In this document: positions 1 through 12,299 of the stretch, one piece after another
How positions within the stretch are numbered: position 1 is the stretch's first letter
Layout: every line of letters starts with the position of its first letter
NCBI GenBank assembly: GCA_019914945.1
Contig: CM034107.1
Location: 8,928,001 to 8,992,000 of the forward strand
Origin: Typha latifolia
Taxonomy: Eukaryota; Streptophyta; Magnoliopsida; Poales; Typhaceae
DNA: 64,000 nucleotides
Direction of reading: 5' to 3'
Position numbers and translations under genes: made by a program
The notes under the pieces: generated by a model
The model's input: the letters and a program-made list of their open reading frames with translations, nothing else
Database searches by the model: none
What the model was told of the DNA's origin: nothing

Positions 1-740
1 TAATATTAATTTTTCCTTACCTCATTTACCTCTCTTTGATAGTATTAAGTTTTTTTATTATTTTAAAAATAATAAAATATTCTCTATTATATATAGTAGG
101 GTATATAATAGATTTTCTCAAATCATGTTAAGTTAAATTTAAAGTAGGAGCCATTTGTGACCTTGGGTTAATCTATTTAGAAAAACTATATCTACGCGTA
201 TAAAGTGCAATATAAAACTTAATTTTAATTTTATCATATCATGAAATATCCTTTCCAAGGGCTAATTTAGGATTTTAATTTTAATGAAAATTTTTATTTA
301 TATTATTTTTTATTTAGGGATAATTACAGTTAGTCTTCCTAAAGTATTATTATTTTCCACGTAACACCTTGACTTTTTAGTATCCACGTAAACCTCTTAA
401 TTCAAAAGTTTATGTGGTTTAAAAAAAAATAAAGGCTTAAGTGTATTTACCCTTTTTAATTAATATTATAAAATATTTATTTTAAAATGTATAAAATTAA
501 ATAGATTTTTAGAGTGTTTTAGATTAGCATGGGAGATGCTGATAAGCTAATCCAAATGGCGACAAAGAGTGGGTGGGTACGTGTGATAAGAGCACCAACG
601 CATTACTGACTGTACGGTGATATATAACAAATCCCATAGGAGGATAAAGAGGACTCTGCCACGTCACGCTCTTTTGTTGTTACAACTAAATTATTATTCC
701 TCGAGACATACGAATTTTCCAGGTTGTTAATCTAAAGTAA
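1..740. other. AT-rich intergenic DNA with promoter-like motifs
   Basis: No coding frame of any length is visible. The stretch is strongly AT-rich. Around 540-668 it holds GATAAG, a CCAAT-like ATCCAAATGG and a GCCACGTCAC box, which look like plant promoter elements, but no gene follows them. Confidence 0.5.
565..668. repeat. Diverged duplicate of the block at 1620-1715
   Basis: The string GTGTGATAAGAGCACCAACG here is matched near 1628 by GTGTGATAGGAGCTCCAACG, and both copies continue into a similar ACAAAGAGG / ATAAAGAGG segment. The copies lie about 1 kb apart and flank the TIR element at 741-1290. The spacing and motifs suggest a duplicated promoter-like block. What it once served is not known. 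Confidence 0.45.
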
Positions 741-1290
741 CTAATTAATTAATTAATGAGATTTTTACAAATCACTCTTTATATTCACACCACGTCTTTT
801 GAGAATTTTATAACCTAACTCCTTATTTTTTCTTATAATTCTCATTTAACACTCTAACATTATTTTGACTAATTAATATTAATTAAATTATTAAAATATT
901 CACACATGTCCCTTTTATTTCTATATATCTCCACCATCTTTCCCACCTACCTTCTCTATCATGGTTGTCGTGGTCGTCGTCATTATCGCCGCCACTGCCA
1001 CCACCACCACTTTTTCTCATCTTCTTCCTCCTCCATCTCTCTCTCCTTCTTTTTTGAAGAGAGAAAAAAATAAAAAAGATATAAGTAATTTAGTTATTTA
1101 TAAATTATTTTATATATTATAATGAAATATTCTAGTTTTTAGTACCATCTACGTTAACTCAAAGAGTTGAATAAAAATTATAAGAAAAAAGAAAGAAAAA
1201 GATTATAAAATCTTCAAAGACGAGTGTGAATTACAAAATCGATAAAATATACCGTATAATTTATAAAAATCACTTAATTAATTAATTAGT
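741..1290. mobile_element. Non-autonomous TIR element (MITE) with GC-richer core
   Basis: The ends are long inverted repeats. AATTAATTAATTAATGAG followed by TTTTTACAAAT on the left is matched by the reverse complement of the right end, and the similarity continues for about 130 bp through CGTCTTTTGAGAATTTTATA. The core at about 961-1060 changes composition, with GTCGTGGTCGTCGTC and GCCGCCACTGCC next to a pyrimidine tract. No transposase frame is present. The superfamily is uncertain because the target-site duplication is masked by TTAA-type repeats. Confidence 0.6.
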
Positions 1291-1361
1291 GCTTAGAATA
1301 AGATTATTAATTCCCCCAACCCCACAGCGGGACCCATTTCCTTTGTTCTATCGCTTAGCCT

Positions 1362-1369
1362 CACGTGGC
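1362..1369. promoter_or_regulatory. G-box CACGTGGC
   Basis: A perfect plant G-box core (CACGTG) in a slightly more GC-rich stretch. No gene follows in either direction, so it may be an orphan promoter fragment or chance. Confidence 0.3.
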
Positions 1370-1799
1370 AGGAGTGCAAGATTCCATGATGCGTGGAATA
1401 TAAGTTTGAGTTACTATTATTAATATCCTAGCTTTTGGCATTTAGATACCATTGTATATTCTATTTTTGTCTTAATCAAGGTATAATAATTGAGATCCTA
1501 TTCACTTCCATTGGTTTAAGGTTAAAATGTCTTAATCTCTAATGTTTGAAATTAACAGCGATATAAAGGAGATCTCTGTGTGTGTGATAAGGTCTCTTGA
1601 AACGCATCCAATTGGAAAAGAAAGGTATGTGTGATAGGAGCTCCAACGGCTCAGTGGTATTTAAACTTTTATAAGCCAATGGGACAACAAAGAGGTGAGT
1701 TCCCACTTCTCCAGGTTCCACTAATTGCCCACTGGCCCACTTTGTTTGTTTATTGAGAAATGTACAAATTACCCCATGCACTTTGACTATATTACAGAT

Positions 1800-3330
1800 A
1801 AAGCATTATGAATAGAGGAGTTTTTTTAACCAAACTAACCCTCATTTATATTTTATTTATCTAAATAGACCTCACCTCAGACTTAATGTCGGTCTGTGGC
1901 ACTGTGGTCTTTGGTAAAATACTGATAAATTAGGGTTTTAATTTTAGATGGAAGTGTCAAAAAATTTATTTTATAAGACGCACAACTATTCAGCATTTTA
2001 TGTTTAAAAAACGTCGAAGAGTTAAAGTGTTTTATCAGAAAAATTGATATTTACGATTAAGCACAGTTAGCTTCGGAGAATTACTATATAATTTTAATTT
2101 ATAAAACTATTTTATATCTTCACAATGACATATTTTATAACTAAAATGGATAATCGAATACAAAGTTATGATATTATAATTTTTATTTTTTTGTATTTTT
2201 ACCTATATTATTCTTGGGTAGTATTTTAAAAATAAAATCCTTTAATTTTACAGTGTTTTATATGTATCATCTTTTTATAGTAAATAGCTAAGATGTTTAT
2301 CGTGTTTTGTTTAAAAAAATGCTAATCATGGCCGATCTTAACAGTTAAGCATTTTACTTAGGGTTGTAGTGAAATAACCCGTTTTATTATTAATTTTGGG
2401 TGTAAGCAGTTTCGGTAAAAAAAAAAAACAAACTAAAAATATGTCCTACATTTTGTAAGAAAAATAAATAAATAATACTAAGCTAACACTTTTCCATAGA
2501 ATCAAATCAAACTCCAAAACGGCTTGAAAACAAATTAACACCAAATTTAAATAGAATATAATCAAATTAACTCTTTTAAAAATACAAAAATCACATCCAA
2601 ATACTAATCTCATGAGATTAACAAATTCAAAATTACCGTTATTCAATCTTAAAGGTCATATATATTAGAGGAGTAAGGTAAAGAAAAATTTAGAAATTAT
2701 TAAAATTATTATTTAAATTGGACGGAATATTCTATCTTTGAGTACGTTCTGTGATGTGCTTATTAAATTAAATTGAATTGAACTCAACTCAGGTGTTGGT
2801 CGATATGTTTTAGCAAATAGGATATTTTATTTATAAAAATATAAGGAGAAAGCTTTATATATTTATATATACATTATAATATAGTCAAAATAGCTGGTGC
2901 TATTTTGTAAATTTCTCAAGATTAATTCGTGTATCCCACCATGCATGCATATCGTTTAGTTCTAAAAGCATCTCTTGTGCTTGGACAAAGACAACTGAAA
3001 ATTGACAAAGGTATTAAAATGGGTGGCCTTCACTGCTTTTGTTTGTGTTATATAGTGTTACACACTCAGCTCTCCCTGCAGTCCCACCAACTCATAAAGC
3101 AATCCCATCTGTGTGGATATACCTTGGTTGGTAGCCTCATCCAATTGAGATGTATGGTCGTGGCTCAGATTGGAAGAATAGATAGCGACTATTAGAGTAC
3201 CAGCGCACCTCTCCATTGTCAAGTTGCACCACTTGAGGTTTTCTTTTACTTCTTTTTGTCGTTTTGTTTTTGTTTTTGTTTTTTTGTTTTGTTTTTATTT
3301 ATTTGTATTTTTATTTTTATTTTATTTTTT
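1800..3330. other. Intergenic DNA, no gene recognised
   Basis: AT-rich sequence without a recognisable gene. A short open frame at 2929-3195 resembles nothing I know. A run of GTTTT and GTTTTT units ends the stretch near 3260-3330. Confidence 0.4.
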
Positions 3331-3967
3331 TTAGAGAGAAGTGGGCTCAGCCCAATTAAATTTATTAAAAATCAAAGAAAAAGAACAAGGAGAGGGTAAG
3401 GAAGAAGGAAAACAAAACAAAACAAAACAAAGATTGGACGTGCCTCCAATGCACTAGGACACACGCAAGTCCAAACCGGACTCCGGCCATCCCGCTAAGC
3501 ATGCCCATGCGGTATAGCTAAGGGCTTTTACATGTATGTGTTGTGTCTTATCCGGGTCAATAATCCCAAAAAAATTCTTAGTCATTCTCTTGCTAAGGCC
3601 ATAACCCACCTTTGGACCAAATCTTATATTCAGACTTCTCCCACATGGTCATAGGAGCCAAAAGCCCTAACCAATCCAGCCAGATCGCACTAGACAATAG
3701 ATAGGTTTAGAATTTTCTTACTTTTGACCATTTTTTATACAATTCTCAACCCCTCTCAATTTCTCACTCTTCCTAATGTCCAACCTATCTAACAAACCTA
3801 ACTCAAGCCCAAACTCACTCTCTACCGCCCAAGACACCCAAAAGTTCTAGCTGGCTAAACCAAATCCTTTTAATTAGCCTAGGCACATAAGGCTGAGCTA
3901 ATCCTTTTTGCTAGTTTCGGCTAACCCCTAATCTAAGTAATATAATCTTAACCCTAGATTTGTACCA
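3330..3967 (+). mobile_element. Ty3/gypsy LTR remnant (5' side)
   Basis: This block ends beside a tRNA-Met-type primer-binding site (3970-3982) and is followed by gag-like coding relics, so it is read as the 5' LTR of a gypsy element. The part from about 3716 to 3960 recurs, diverged, at about 7634-7917, starting from TTCTTACTTTTGACC. The left boundary is not defined. Confidence 0.5.
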
Positions 3968-3969
3968 AT

Positions 3970-3982
3970 TGGTATTAGAGCC
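3970..3982 (+). other. LTR-retrotransposon primer-binding site
   Basis: TGGTATTAGAGCC differs by one base from the usual plant PBS TGGTATCAGAGCC, complementary to the 3' end of initiator tRNA-Met. It sits between the LTR remnant and the gag relic. Confidence 0.6.
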
Positions 3983-3989
3983 ACATTTC

Positions 3990-5060
3990 CTTATCACGCC
4001 CACCACTAGAGCCATGTCTATAAGGAGAGTATCGGTGAATTGAAGTTAGTCGATGTTGGCGCTACCCAATCACTAGATGAAGGTTGAAGACAAGAAATTT
4101 CAAGAGAGATGTTGTCAATCTTATCAGCACCTAAACTCTTCCCTCTCGTGGCGATGATGTACATGAATTTTACTGAGCTAAGATCAACTATCGCTGAAAA
4201 CTTGAGGATCCTCCTCAAGATGAGAAGCAACGATGAATTCAGACATACTATCAGATTGTAGAAGATGGCTATCGTAACCTCACATCCTCATACCGCCACC
4301 TCCACTACTGTCCAAGCATGGTGACAGGCCTTCTCCATCCCTTGGATAGTGATCACAAGTGTCGTTGCTACCTACACCGGGGATGAGAGCAAATGGCACA
4401 TCCACGGATGAAGATTTGGTACCTGTGGCATGAAGTTGCACAACTATGCACAAAATCTAAGGGCTGAGCATGTCGACCATGGAGGCCACAAGAGGGAGTG
4501 GAGGAGCCCTAACCATGGCTAAGAGGATGATAGAGACAAGGCTGCACGTTGGCCAACGATCCAAGGTTGGATAGAACGAATAGTACCTTCGAAATTCAAC
4601 AGTGGTGATTTGCTCTATTAGGTCAATCAAGTGGAATAATTCTTCTCCTACTAGATCACACTAGAAGAGTTGACTGTTTTGTTGGCCTCTTTCCACCTAG
4701 AGGATGTTGCATATAATGGTTCAATCAACCCAAAGGAATTGATAGTTTTGAACATGAGACGAGTTTGCCAATGCCATTTGTCGCCGATTTAGACGATCCA
4801 AATATGAGGACTTTGAGGCGACTCTCTCGAAACTTATCCAAACCACCTTTGGACAAGCCTATCAGGAGGAGTTTGAAAGGGTTTCAAATATAATACGAGG
4901 ATGGCTAGACTCCACCCTCCGAAGTGCATTCATTAGCGAACTCTAACGCAACATTCAAGTCGAGGTAAAGGCAACTCGACCGACCTAACTTTTAGATGCC
5001 TTCCATATGGCGCAGGTGATAGAAGAGAAGTTTCAAGCACTAAAGACATGATGGGCGGAT
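3990..5060 (+). pseudogene. Ty3/gypsy gag relic
   Basis: Pieces of a retrotransposon gag polyprotein (capsid precursor) can be read in shifting plus-strand frames. The clearest part, about 4640-5050, contains ASFHLEDVAYN, then FRRSKYEDFEATLSKLIQT, then YQEEFERVSNIIRGWLDS and the FISEL motif, in the order found in the retrotrans_gag domain of plant gypsy elements. Several stops and frameshifts break it. There is no protease or polymerase downstream because other repeat DNA begins near 5150. Confidence 0.65.
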
Positions 5061-5154
5061 ACACGAGGTAGATATTGACCACCCACAACAATGATGGTGT
5101 GGCGATGGATTGGCTAGGGCTTTTGGCTCATGTGACCATGTGGAGCAGGTCTGA

Positions 5155-5225
5155 GGATGAAATTTGGTCCAAATTTGGTTTATGGCCTTAGCAAGAGAAT
5201 AGCTATGATTTTGTTGGCTTTATTG
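5155..5225 (-). repeat. Inverted copy of part of the LTR at 3560-3630
   Basis: GGCCTTAGCAAGAGAATAG here matches the reverse complement of the stretch near 3582-3602 (ATTCTCTTGCTAAGGCC), and similarity extends into a TTATTGACC segment. The gag relic therefore lies between inverted pieces of the same LTR-like sequence. Confidence 0.5.
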
Positions 5226-5416
5226 ACCAGGACAAAGCTCAGACATGTGGAAGCCTCGAACTAGCGTGTGGGCACATCTTGGGTCAGTAGGGGCACATTC
5301 AATGATGGGTGTTTGCTGACTTAGATATAGGAAATCCTAGCTAAGGTTTCCATGATGTTTGGAACAAGAGTAAGAGTAGTTGGGGGTATAGGCATAGTCG
5401 AATATTTGGGATAGGC

Positions 5417-6510
5417 TGTGTAATGCCTCTACCCAGCATGGGTACGTGCTGGCCCACACACCCACACAGTACGCGCGACGCATGAGACAGGACGGGCGAG
5501 GCCATAACGCAAAGATACACATGTACTCACATAATCCATTTCAAGATAAATTATACTATTATCCAAATAAATATATTAGTATATGAATAACACAATCTAT
5601 GATAACCATATTAGACTACTATATAATCCGGTAAAACCCATATAGTGATACAACTGGAATTGGACCTAGTTGTCTCGAGCGGAATTTTTTTTTCTAAGAA
5701 TAAAGGTTTTGGCTATCGCGTTCGAACACGGGAAGTTGCATTTCAGACACCTGCATATGTTCGTAAGTACAGAGAACACGATTTGTTCGTCTGAACGTGG
5801 GAAAGTCACGTTCGAACGCCTGATCGAATCCCTACATGCGTTCGCAAATACAAAGAACGTGTTTAGCCTGTTTGAATGTGCTCCGACCCCGTTCGAACGC
5901 ACTCGGTGAGAATGCATTATTTCTAATATTATTTCTGGTTTATTTTATTTGTTATGTTAACCTCTAAATATGTGAAAGGCAACCTTATTGTGGTTATCAA
6001 ATAAAATAAAGTTTCTTCCACTATTATTCTCCTCTCCTTCTCGTTCCTTTCTTCCTCAGATACGCCACCTCTAAACCTCTCAACCGGCCTACCACCCTTA
6101 GGGGAGGCCCTCTTCTCCCTCTTTTTCTACTCTCCCTACCGTTGCATTAGCATTAGCCTTATCCATTATCCCTAACCTTCCATCTCCATCAACCCTAATG
6201 GTGCCACCCTAATACTATCGTTTTACCACCACCATATTTCACCTAGGAGTCCATGCCTCCACCCACATATCTCAATTCCTCAGATCTTTCTATCTTTATA
6301 TACTATTTCAATGATATCTCTAGATCTAGTCATCCAATTCGAGTGAAATTAGATTCTCGGAAAGCTCTTTCATAGAGATACAACATACAATTTCATGTCG
6401 ATCCAACGATTAGATCCATCGAAAAATATCTTGAAAACTCCATACAAATTTCTACTCATAACTAATTGCGAGTCGGATCAACCCTTTTTAAGGAGAGATC
6501 GTATTACACA
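5417..6510 (+). mobile_element. LTR with palindrome cluster, about 1.1 kb
   Basis: The block opens with TGTGTAATGCC and closes with GTATTACACA, giving matching short inverted ends (TGTGTAAT / ATTACACA). Inside are a GTTCGAA palindrome cluster (about 5700-5903), a pyrimidine-rich leader (about 6010-6300) and a segment near 6370 (GGAAAGCTCTTTC) shared with the LTR at 47634-48309. Flanks TAGGC and CAGGC/GGCTA make only an imperfect target duplication, so the exact ends are uncertain by a few bases. Confidence 0.5.
5700..5903 (+). repeat. GTTCGAA palindrome cluster 1
   Basis: Repeated CGTTCGAAC-type palindromes alternate with a GTTCGCAAATACAGAGAACG-like spacer. Intact or near-intact sites occur near 5719, 5811 and 5891, and others have lost CpG to TpG or CpA. 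The same arrangement recurs in the LTR array at 54-62 kb. Confidence 0.7.
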
Positions 6511-6739
6511 GGCTACGATAAACCATTAAGATACAACTAAAATGACTAATACACAAGTAAAATATATAAATCATCGTCTAATATAATGAAGTACAAATAT
6601 ATTCAATAATAGTATAACTCAATTTCTATATAAACTAACTTCTACACTACCTCACAATTAGCTCACCTCATCTTCGCTCTAGAATATCTCTTCGGGATAT
6701 CTCAAGTCGTTATTGAGTTTCTCATATTTGTGGGGTTAG

Positions 6740-7450
6740 AAAAGAAAATAAAGAGAGTCACAAATTAAAGGCTCAGTGCATAGACTTTATCATGAATCAG
6801 TGATGTTAAATAGGGAGTAAATCATATACTGGATAATATAAATAAATAGAGCGTCATATTATGAATGAGTATATAAATATATTTTCAATAATATATAAAA
6901 GTATGGTAGATATCATGTCATAATTGATCAAGTATATAATTCTTGATATTGTATAAATAAATCTCAAGTTATACCATCATCATAACTTTCAAATATAACA
7001 CATACAATGCATGCCGATCATGACCATGCTATGATATTAAATGCAATAACAATGATGCATGATGATTACTCGATCATCATGTGTATTAGATGATAATAGA
7101 ATCATATACATTTTTCAATATCTCAATCATTAATATTATCTCTAAATAATATCATCATACTATATCATCGTGCACAGTCAACACCCAATACATAATCTCA
7201 TCATCATGCCCAAAAGCTAAAAGCATACACTGTCATCTGTTAAATGTATCTAAGTCATAATCATACCTTGCCATCCGTAAATAGTATATCAACATCCATC
7301 CAAATCGGGCACCCTATCAAGTTGATAGAAATTACGTGAGGATAATTTGCCACATATGCCTTACTGAATGACATATGTCTGAATGTCTGTTGTGCACACA
7401 GATTATTGACCTCAAACGTAAGGCCACAAAATTTTGAATATATTAAGCAA
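6740..7450 (+). repeat. Left arm of a long inverted repeat (partner 12955-13600)
   Basis: Read backwards on the other strand, this matches 12955-13600 over most of its length, for example GTGCCCAATCTAG against CGGGCACCCTATC, and CCTCACGTAGTTTCTATCAA against its counterpart near 7320-7345. There is no coding frame. The arms each adjoin a GTTCGAA-bearing LTR in the same relative orientation, so they may be the internal DNA of a non-coding LTR element. Confidence 0.6.
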
Positions 7451-7633
7451 TCAATCAACTCTAAGCATGCCCTAACCTCGGTGCCCACTCAGATATTCTC
7501 ATGCTTTCGATTAACTATTCTATCCATGAGAACTTGTATATATATATATATAACACCACCTACTTGGCTGAGCCATCTGATCTCCACCTGACCATCCTCC
7601 ATGTCTAGTCACCACCCTATCCGTGCTACATGA

Positions 7634-7917
7634 CAGGTTTGTAGCTTTCTTACTTTTGACCCTCTTTTGCACACATTATCAAGCTCTCTTAATTTTCCAT
7701 TTTTTTTATAAGGTCCAAGATCCTATCTAGCAAAACTAATCCCAAGCCCAGACTTGCTAAGCCCAGACTTGCTCTTTATTACTCAGAACACTCATAATCC
7801 CTAATGTCCAAACCTTGTCCTATTGGTTAATTTAGGGTGCATAAGATCGAGCTCACCCTTTTTGTTGGTTTCAATCAACCCTTGATTTAAGTGATATAAT
7901 TCTAATTCGAGGGTTTT
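7634..7917 (+). mobile_element. Diverged second copy of the LTR at 3716-3960
   Basis: Shared landmarks in the same order are TTCTTACTTTTGACC, AATGTCCAA, a CCCAAGCCCA-type run, and the ending AAGTGATATAATTCTAA. It may be the truncated 3' LTR belonging to the element with gag at 3990-5060. Confidence 0.45.
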
Positions 7918-8608
7918 ATTAAGATTAAGGTGGTCGAAAGCATAGTGGATTGATACGAATTGAGCTTAGTCATAGTCCAATCCTAAGTTAGCCTGAGCCA
8001 GCGAGTTGATTAACTCGGTTGAGTTGAGCCATTTTCTAATTTTGTTTGGTTTCTTTTTTTTTTTTAATTCTTTGTATGGTTCAGTCTGAACTAATTTATA
8101 GTCTACTTTAGTTGGATTCTAGTCAAGTCGGCTAGTCAGTTTGGTTTAGTCAGGTTATCCTCTATATATGTGGATTGCAACCCTAGTCGTGTCACACGTA
8201 TGATGATTTGGGTCTAGTCTTCCTCCTCTTTCATCTTTGAATTCTCCCCTCCCGACTCTCCCTGCCACCATCGACCAATCATAGCCACTAAGATTCTTCC
8301 ACATCCACAAGCGACCACCACCATCCTTTGTTGAGCCTCTGCTGCCGAGTATGGAGATTAGACACTTGTTGATCTTAAAAATAATAATTGTAATATAGAA
8401 TTTATAGCTCTAGCGGTACCCAATGACGTAGAGTTAAGGCGTCTTTTCGAGATAGGGGCTTGTGATTTCCTACACGGGGTGCAGTGATAAGTGTGAGGAT
8501 GGGCTTACGACTAGAGTCCTTAGTTTGATGCCACATATAACTGATCATATACAGCATCGCTAGATATCAGCGACATTACCGTTAGATATCTATCCCTCCT
8601 CATTGATT
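7918..8608. other. Repeat-derived DNA, no gene
   Basis: No coding sequence recognised. A pyrimidine-rich block at about 8215-8330 resembles LTR leader sequence elsewhere in the window. Confidence 0.3.
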
Positions 8609-8745
8609 GAGGCTCTAGAAGAGCTTATGATGTTATTATTTGTTATTATGATATGGAGGCTCTAGGAGAGCATGTGATATTGTTAGTTGCCATGAACTTG
8701 AGACTCTAGGAGAGTATATTGCTATGAGTTATGATCTTGCTTTAT
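8609..8745. repeat. Minisatellite, about 44-47 bp, three copies
   Basis: GAGGCTCTAGAAGAGC, GAGGCTCTAGGAGAGC and GAGACTCTAGGAGAGT start at 8609, 8656 and 8700. The spacers between them diverge. The following AT-rich stretch to about 8990 resembles retrotransposon non-coding DNA. Confidence 0.6.
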
Positions 8746-9109
8746 CGATGAACCCTCGTTAGTAAGTTTATGAGTTCAATATTACATTATCATTTAAGCA
8801 TGATTTATATTATTGCATTTTGTATTATACTATTCTTATATTATAGAGTCTTATACTTACTTGGATTTATGCTCACCACCTTGGTGGAATATTTTTCAGA
8901 TTAATAGATACAATCAAGGTCGTGGAGAAGCAAGCGATTTATGGATATGTATTTCAGAGACTTGTTGTGGCCTATGATAAATTTGGATTCTTTATTAGAT
9001 TTGTTTTGGTAAACTCTGGTTTATTATTTTGGATATCTTATTGAAATGTTTGACCAGCGGAACACGTGAACACCACATGGTATTTATTCACGTGAAGAGC
9101 ACGTGTATT

Positions 9110-9900
9110 TGGTGGTGGGTATTTCAGATTAAAAATTATAAACAAACAAATACACAATAAATTAAATCAAGAAGATAATTTTTTCCACACGATGATCACA
9201 CCCTTTCTCATCACAAGTTGATATGAGTAATCCGAGGGTAACCTGCTCTATTACCAATTAAAATTTTGGGGAGAGATAGATTCCAAGTTTGATTAGGTTT
9301 AAAAGATATAGAAAATTAAAGTGTCAAATCCTATTTGAACTAAGAAAGTCTGATCCTACTTGAGCTAGAAAAATTGATTACAAATCATATTTTGAAAATC
9401 AAAACTAGGTAAAAAGGAGAAAGCCAAGAAAAAGAAGAAAAAGTTAAAACACGGTAAACGCACGACCATGATTTTTTAATATGAAAAACCCCTCAGTCTA
9501 TCAAGAGGAAAAATCCACGAACAAGCTGAATTAATCTATTCCATATCATTCACAAACACAAGTATTTACAATCCCTTGCAGAATTCGTCGTCCAAGTGTT
9601 TAAGCTTCGTCTCTTGCACGTGGTATATTGCCATGAATTGCTCCTCAAACTTTTTTGTGTTGAGGTTAGTTGTCAATGATAATGACACATTTCAATTCCT
9701 CTAATTCTCTTGATCAATCTCTGATGTAGAAACAATAATGAAACATATGTATGTGGCTCTCCTCACACTTGATGTTAAGTATGCTCTGTGAAGGAACCCA
9801 AAACTCTCTAAGTTTAGAACTTGATCTTCTTTGAATTCTCTTTAGATGGATGGCTTCTTATATCCTCTAGGGTCTGAGAAATACATTTAATTCATAGTAG
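9110..9900 (-). mobile_element. Probable Ty1/copia LTR remnant
   Basis: The block contains the ATATGAAAAACCCC...GAGGAAAAATCCACG pattern typical of some plant copia LTRs, together with a run of TCTTGATCAATCTCTGATG-type sequence. Similar layouts occur at 44150-45120 and at 63425 to the window end. Boundaries are not defined and the assignment is tentative. Confidence 0.35.
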
Positions 9901-9917
9901 GAATGTAATAACACTAG

Positions 9918-10440
9918 CTATAAAAAAAGAGCAAAATAATGGAATAGCTTGGCACGATGAGACTGGCCACGCTTTGGCTGGCCTCGTGCCCAGCATGCAC
10001 TACATGCAAGGGCTGCGATGGAAGTGCCATGCACCTCCATCGAGCCCTCACCAATCAGCGTCGCGGTGATGCGTGGAGGTGGAATCGAGCCCACCGGCCA
10101 CTCTACTGCCGCCACGCCACCACCCCGGTATCTCTCTCTCTTTCTCATTTCTCTCATTCTCTCAACCTTTCCCTCTCTCTAGCTCTCTCTCTCCCTCTCC
10201 CTCTAGTTCCATAGCCACCTCCAACTACCAAGAAGACCCATTGTTGGCCCTCCTATCTCGTCGGTGAGCCTCTCTCCCTGTTTATTTCATTCTCTCTTTC
10301 TCTCTTTTTAGCTCTCTTCCTCTTTTATTATTCCCACTCGGGGCCATCGAAGGATTGAGTCGCCGACGGGAGGCCGGTCGCTGAGTGGCCACCAGCAACC
10401 ATTCCCCTCCCATTTTCTTCTTCTTCTTCTTCTCCCCTCA
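9918..10440. other. GC-richer block grading into a pyrimidine tract
   Basis: About 9950-10130 is unusually GC-rich for the window and is followed by CT-rich DNA to about 10330 and a TTCTTCTTCTTCTTC run near 10420. Open frames exist on both strands but are explained by low-complexity sequence. It resembles an LTR or hAT leader. No gene is supported. Confidence 0.4.
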
Positions 10441-10571
10441 ATCTAATCTCTCTTGGCTACAACAGTGGTGTTGGGCAGCATAGTGGTGCTAATCTAAAAT
10501 ACCATGTTATTAGTTATTTAATTATTGTAGTGAATTTAAAGTACTAATTTCTATGAATTAATCTAATTATA

Positions 10572-11146
10572 TGTTACGAACCAGATCTGGACCAATTTGG
10601 ACGTAAGAAAATTATGATATTTTATGTGGTGGGTAGCCTTGTGAGTCAGGGTTTTAATGGTTTTGGTTTCACAAGAATCCAACGTCTAATGAAAAGATAT
10701 TAATAAAATAGTGGAGCAAGGTCAATAACCGATGTTGTGGCGATCGTCGGAGGGTGGCAGATGACCAATGGTGGTGGTGAACAGTCATAAGGTAGGGTGG
10801 CTGCTGGTGAAATAAGATAGCTAGCGTTTGAAAGATCGGAATATTTCTATGGTTATGATCTACTCCTAGAAAGATAAAGACGATCTAACGACTACGATAA
10901 AAGATAAAGATAAAATAATGATTTGGCTAAACTCAAATTCATTCATGGATCGATTCAATGATCATTAACAACACATGTTCACTCCTATTTATAGAAGTAA
11001 AAATCCTAGCGAATTAAATCTACATGCGGATTATCTGATTTATGTGAAATTCAAAACAAGAAGATAAAGCTAACTAACTAACTCAAGTTGACTCAACTCG
11101 ACTCAACCGACTTGCCTAACCTAACCCATATGATTAGATCATAACA
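10572..11146 (-). mobile_element. Solo LTR with perfect TTATA target-site duplication
   Basis: The block begins TGTTACGAACC and ends ATCATAACA, with short inverted ends TGTTA/TAACA, and is flanked on both sides by TTATA (10567-10571 and 11147-11151). No internal retrotransposon sequence adjoins it, so it is a solo LTR left by recombination between two LTRs. Three relatives lie at 29681-32091, 33702-34260 and 46114-46796. The last, beside a minus-strand gag, sets the orientation. Confidence 0.85.
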
Positions 11147-12299
11147 TTATACCATGATTAGTAAATAAATTTAATTATACCATGATTAGCAAAATATATG
11201 CAATATAATTACTATATTAATCATAGCTAGGTATAATAATTATTAGAATTATGTACATATACCTATATGCAGGTACTTGCATTAATTTATTTTTGTTTTT
11301 CTTAATTATCAAAGAGAATAATAGGCAGATGGTTATATCTTAAATAATGAAATTATTATATAATATAATTATGGTTAATAATAACAAAACAAATAAATAA
11401 ATTAATAGTAATAGGAGAATGAAATATCGATTATAAACCAAATAGAATATTTAGGATGAATTAATAATATCCTATTATAAAGAGAAGTTATCTTCTAGTT
11501 AGATTAATTTTAATTAGTGGAAAGACTAATATTATATATTATAGATAATTTTATATTTTGACCCCCTTATTCAAGACCTTGTGAATCTTTCTAACGAGGA
11601 TTAATCATTGTTGTAGCAAACGTGAAAGAGTGGTTGCTTGGTAATTATAGTTATTATAACTAGTTTTATCCCCTAGACATCTTTTCAAATTAAGATATAT
11701 TATATAATTATGTATATGTATGTTTTGGCCTCTAGCATAATTATATAATCTTATCTAAAGATGATTACAATTGAGCATCTTTTATCATTCATTTGATTAG
11801 ACTGATCTTAGATATGAATATACTGATGATATATGGATAGGTTCAAAGATGAATAGATTATCTGTACTTTATGTTGAGTTGATCTATAACATGAGTATGT
11901 ATGTGATAGATATATAATTGAAGACTGCATTGTATCCTAAGTTGCATGATCAATTATGGTACTAGATAAATGCGTATGATCTATCATTTAGAAGGAAAGC
12001 TTAAAATCTGATTGATAAGATATTGATAGAAAGCGTGAGGATATCTTAGTGGGCGCTCGGGCCAGGTGTTACGGTCGCCCTCGAGGAAGATGATTGTCTA
12101 TCTTATTTGCTAATTTGAACAAAACTCAACACGGAACTTGTGAAGGCAATAGAGATCTATCCAACCATTGGAACAATCTGAGATTTGATATGTTTTTCCT
12201 TTGGAAGTTAGGAGTCTAACGCAACCAGAATCTCATCGATTAGGCTAGTAAATTAAAAGTTATGAAGTGAATAATGACCAAAGGTCAGAAAGTGACAAG
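11147..12299. other. AT-rich repeat-like DNA, no gene
   Basis: No coding sequence recognised. The stretch is very AT-rich from about 11200 to 12000. GGGCGCTCGGGCCAGG near 12050 is a short GC-rich island without a frame. Confidence 0.4.

Noticed and set aside
314..334. Possible left end of a TIR element (AGGGATAATTACAGTTAG)
   Set aside because: It resembles the TIR at 32733, but no matching right end was found.
5666..5917. Open frames on both strands of about 80 codons
   Set aside because: The palindromes at 5700-5903 read similarly on both strands, which keeps both open. They are not genes.
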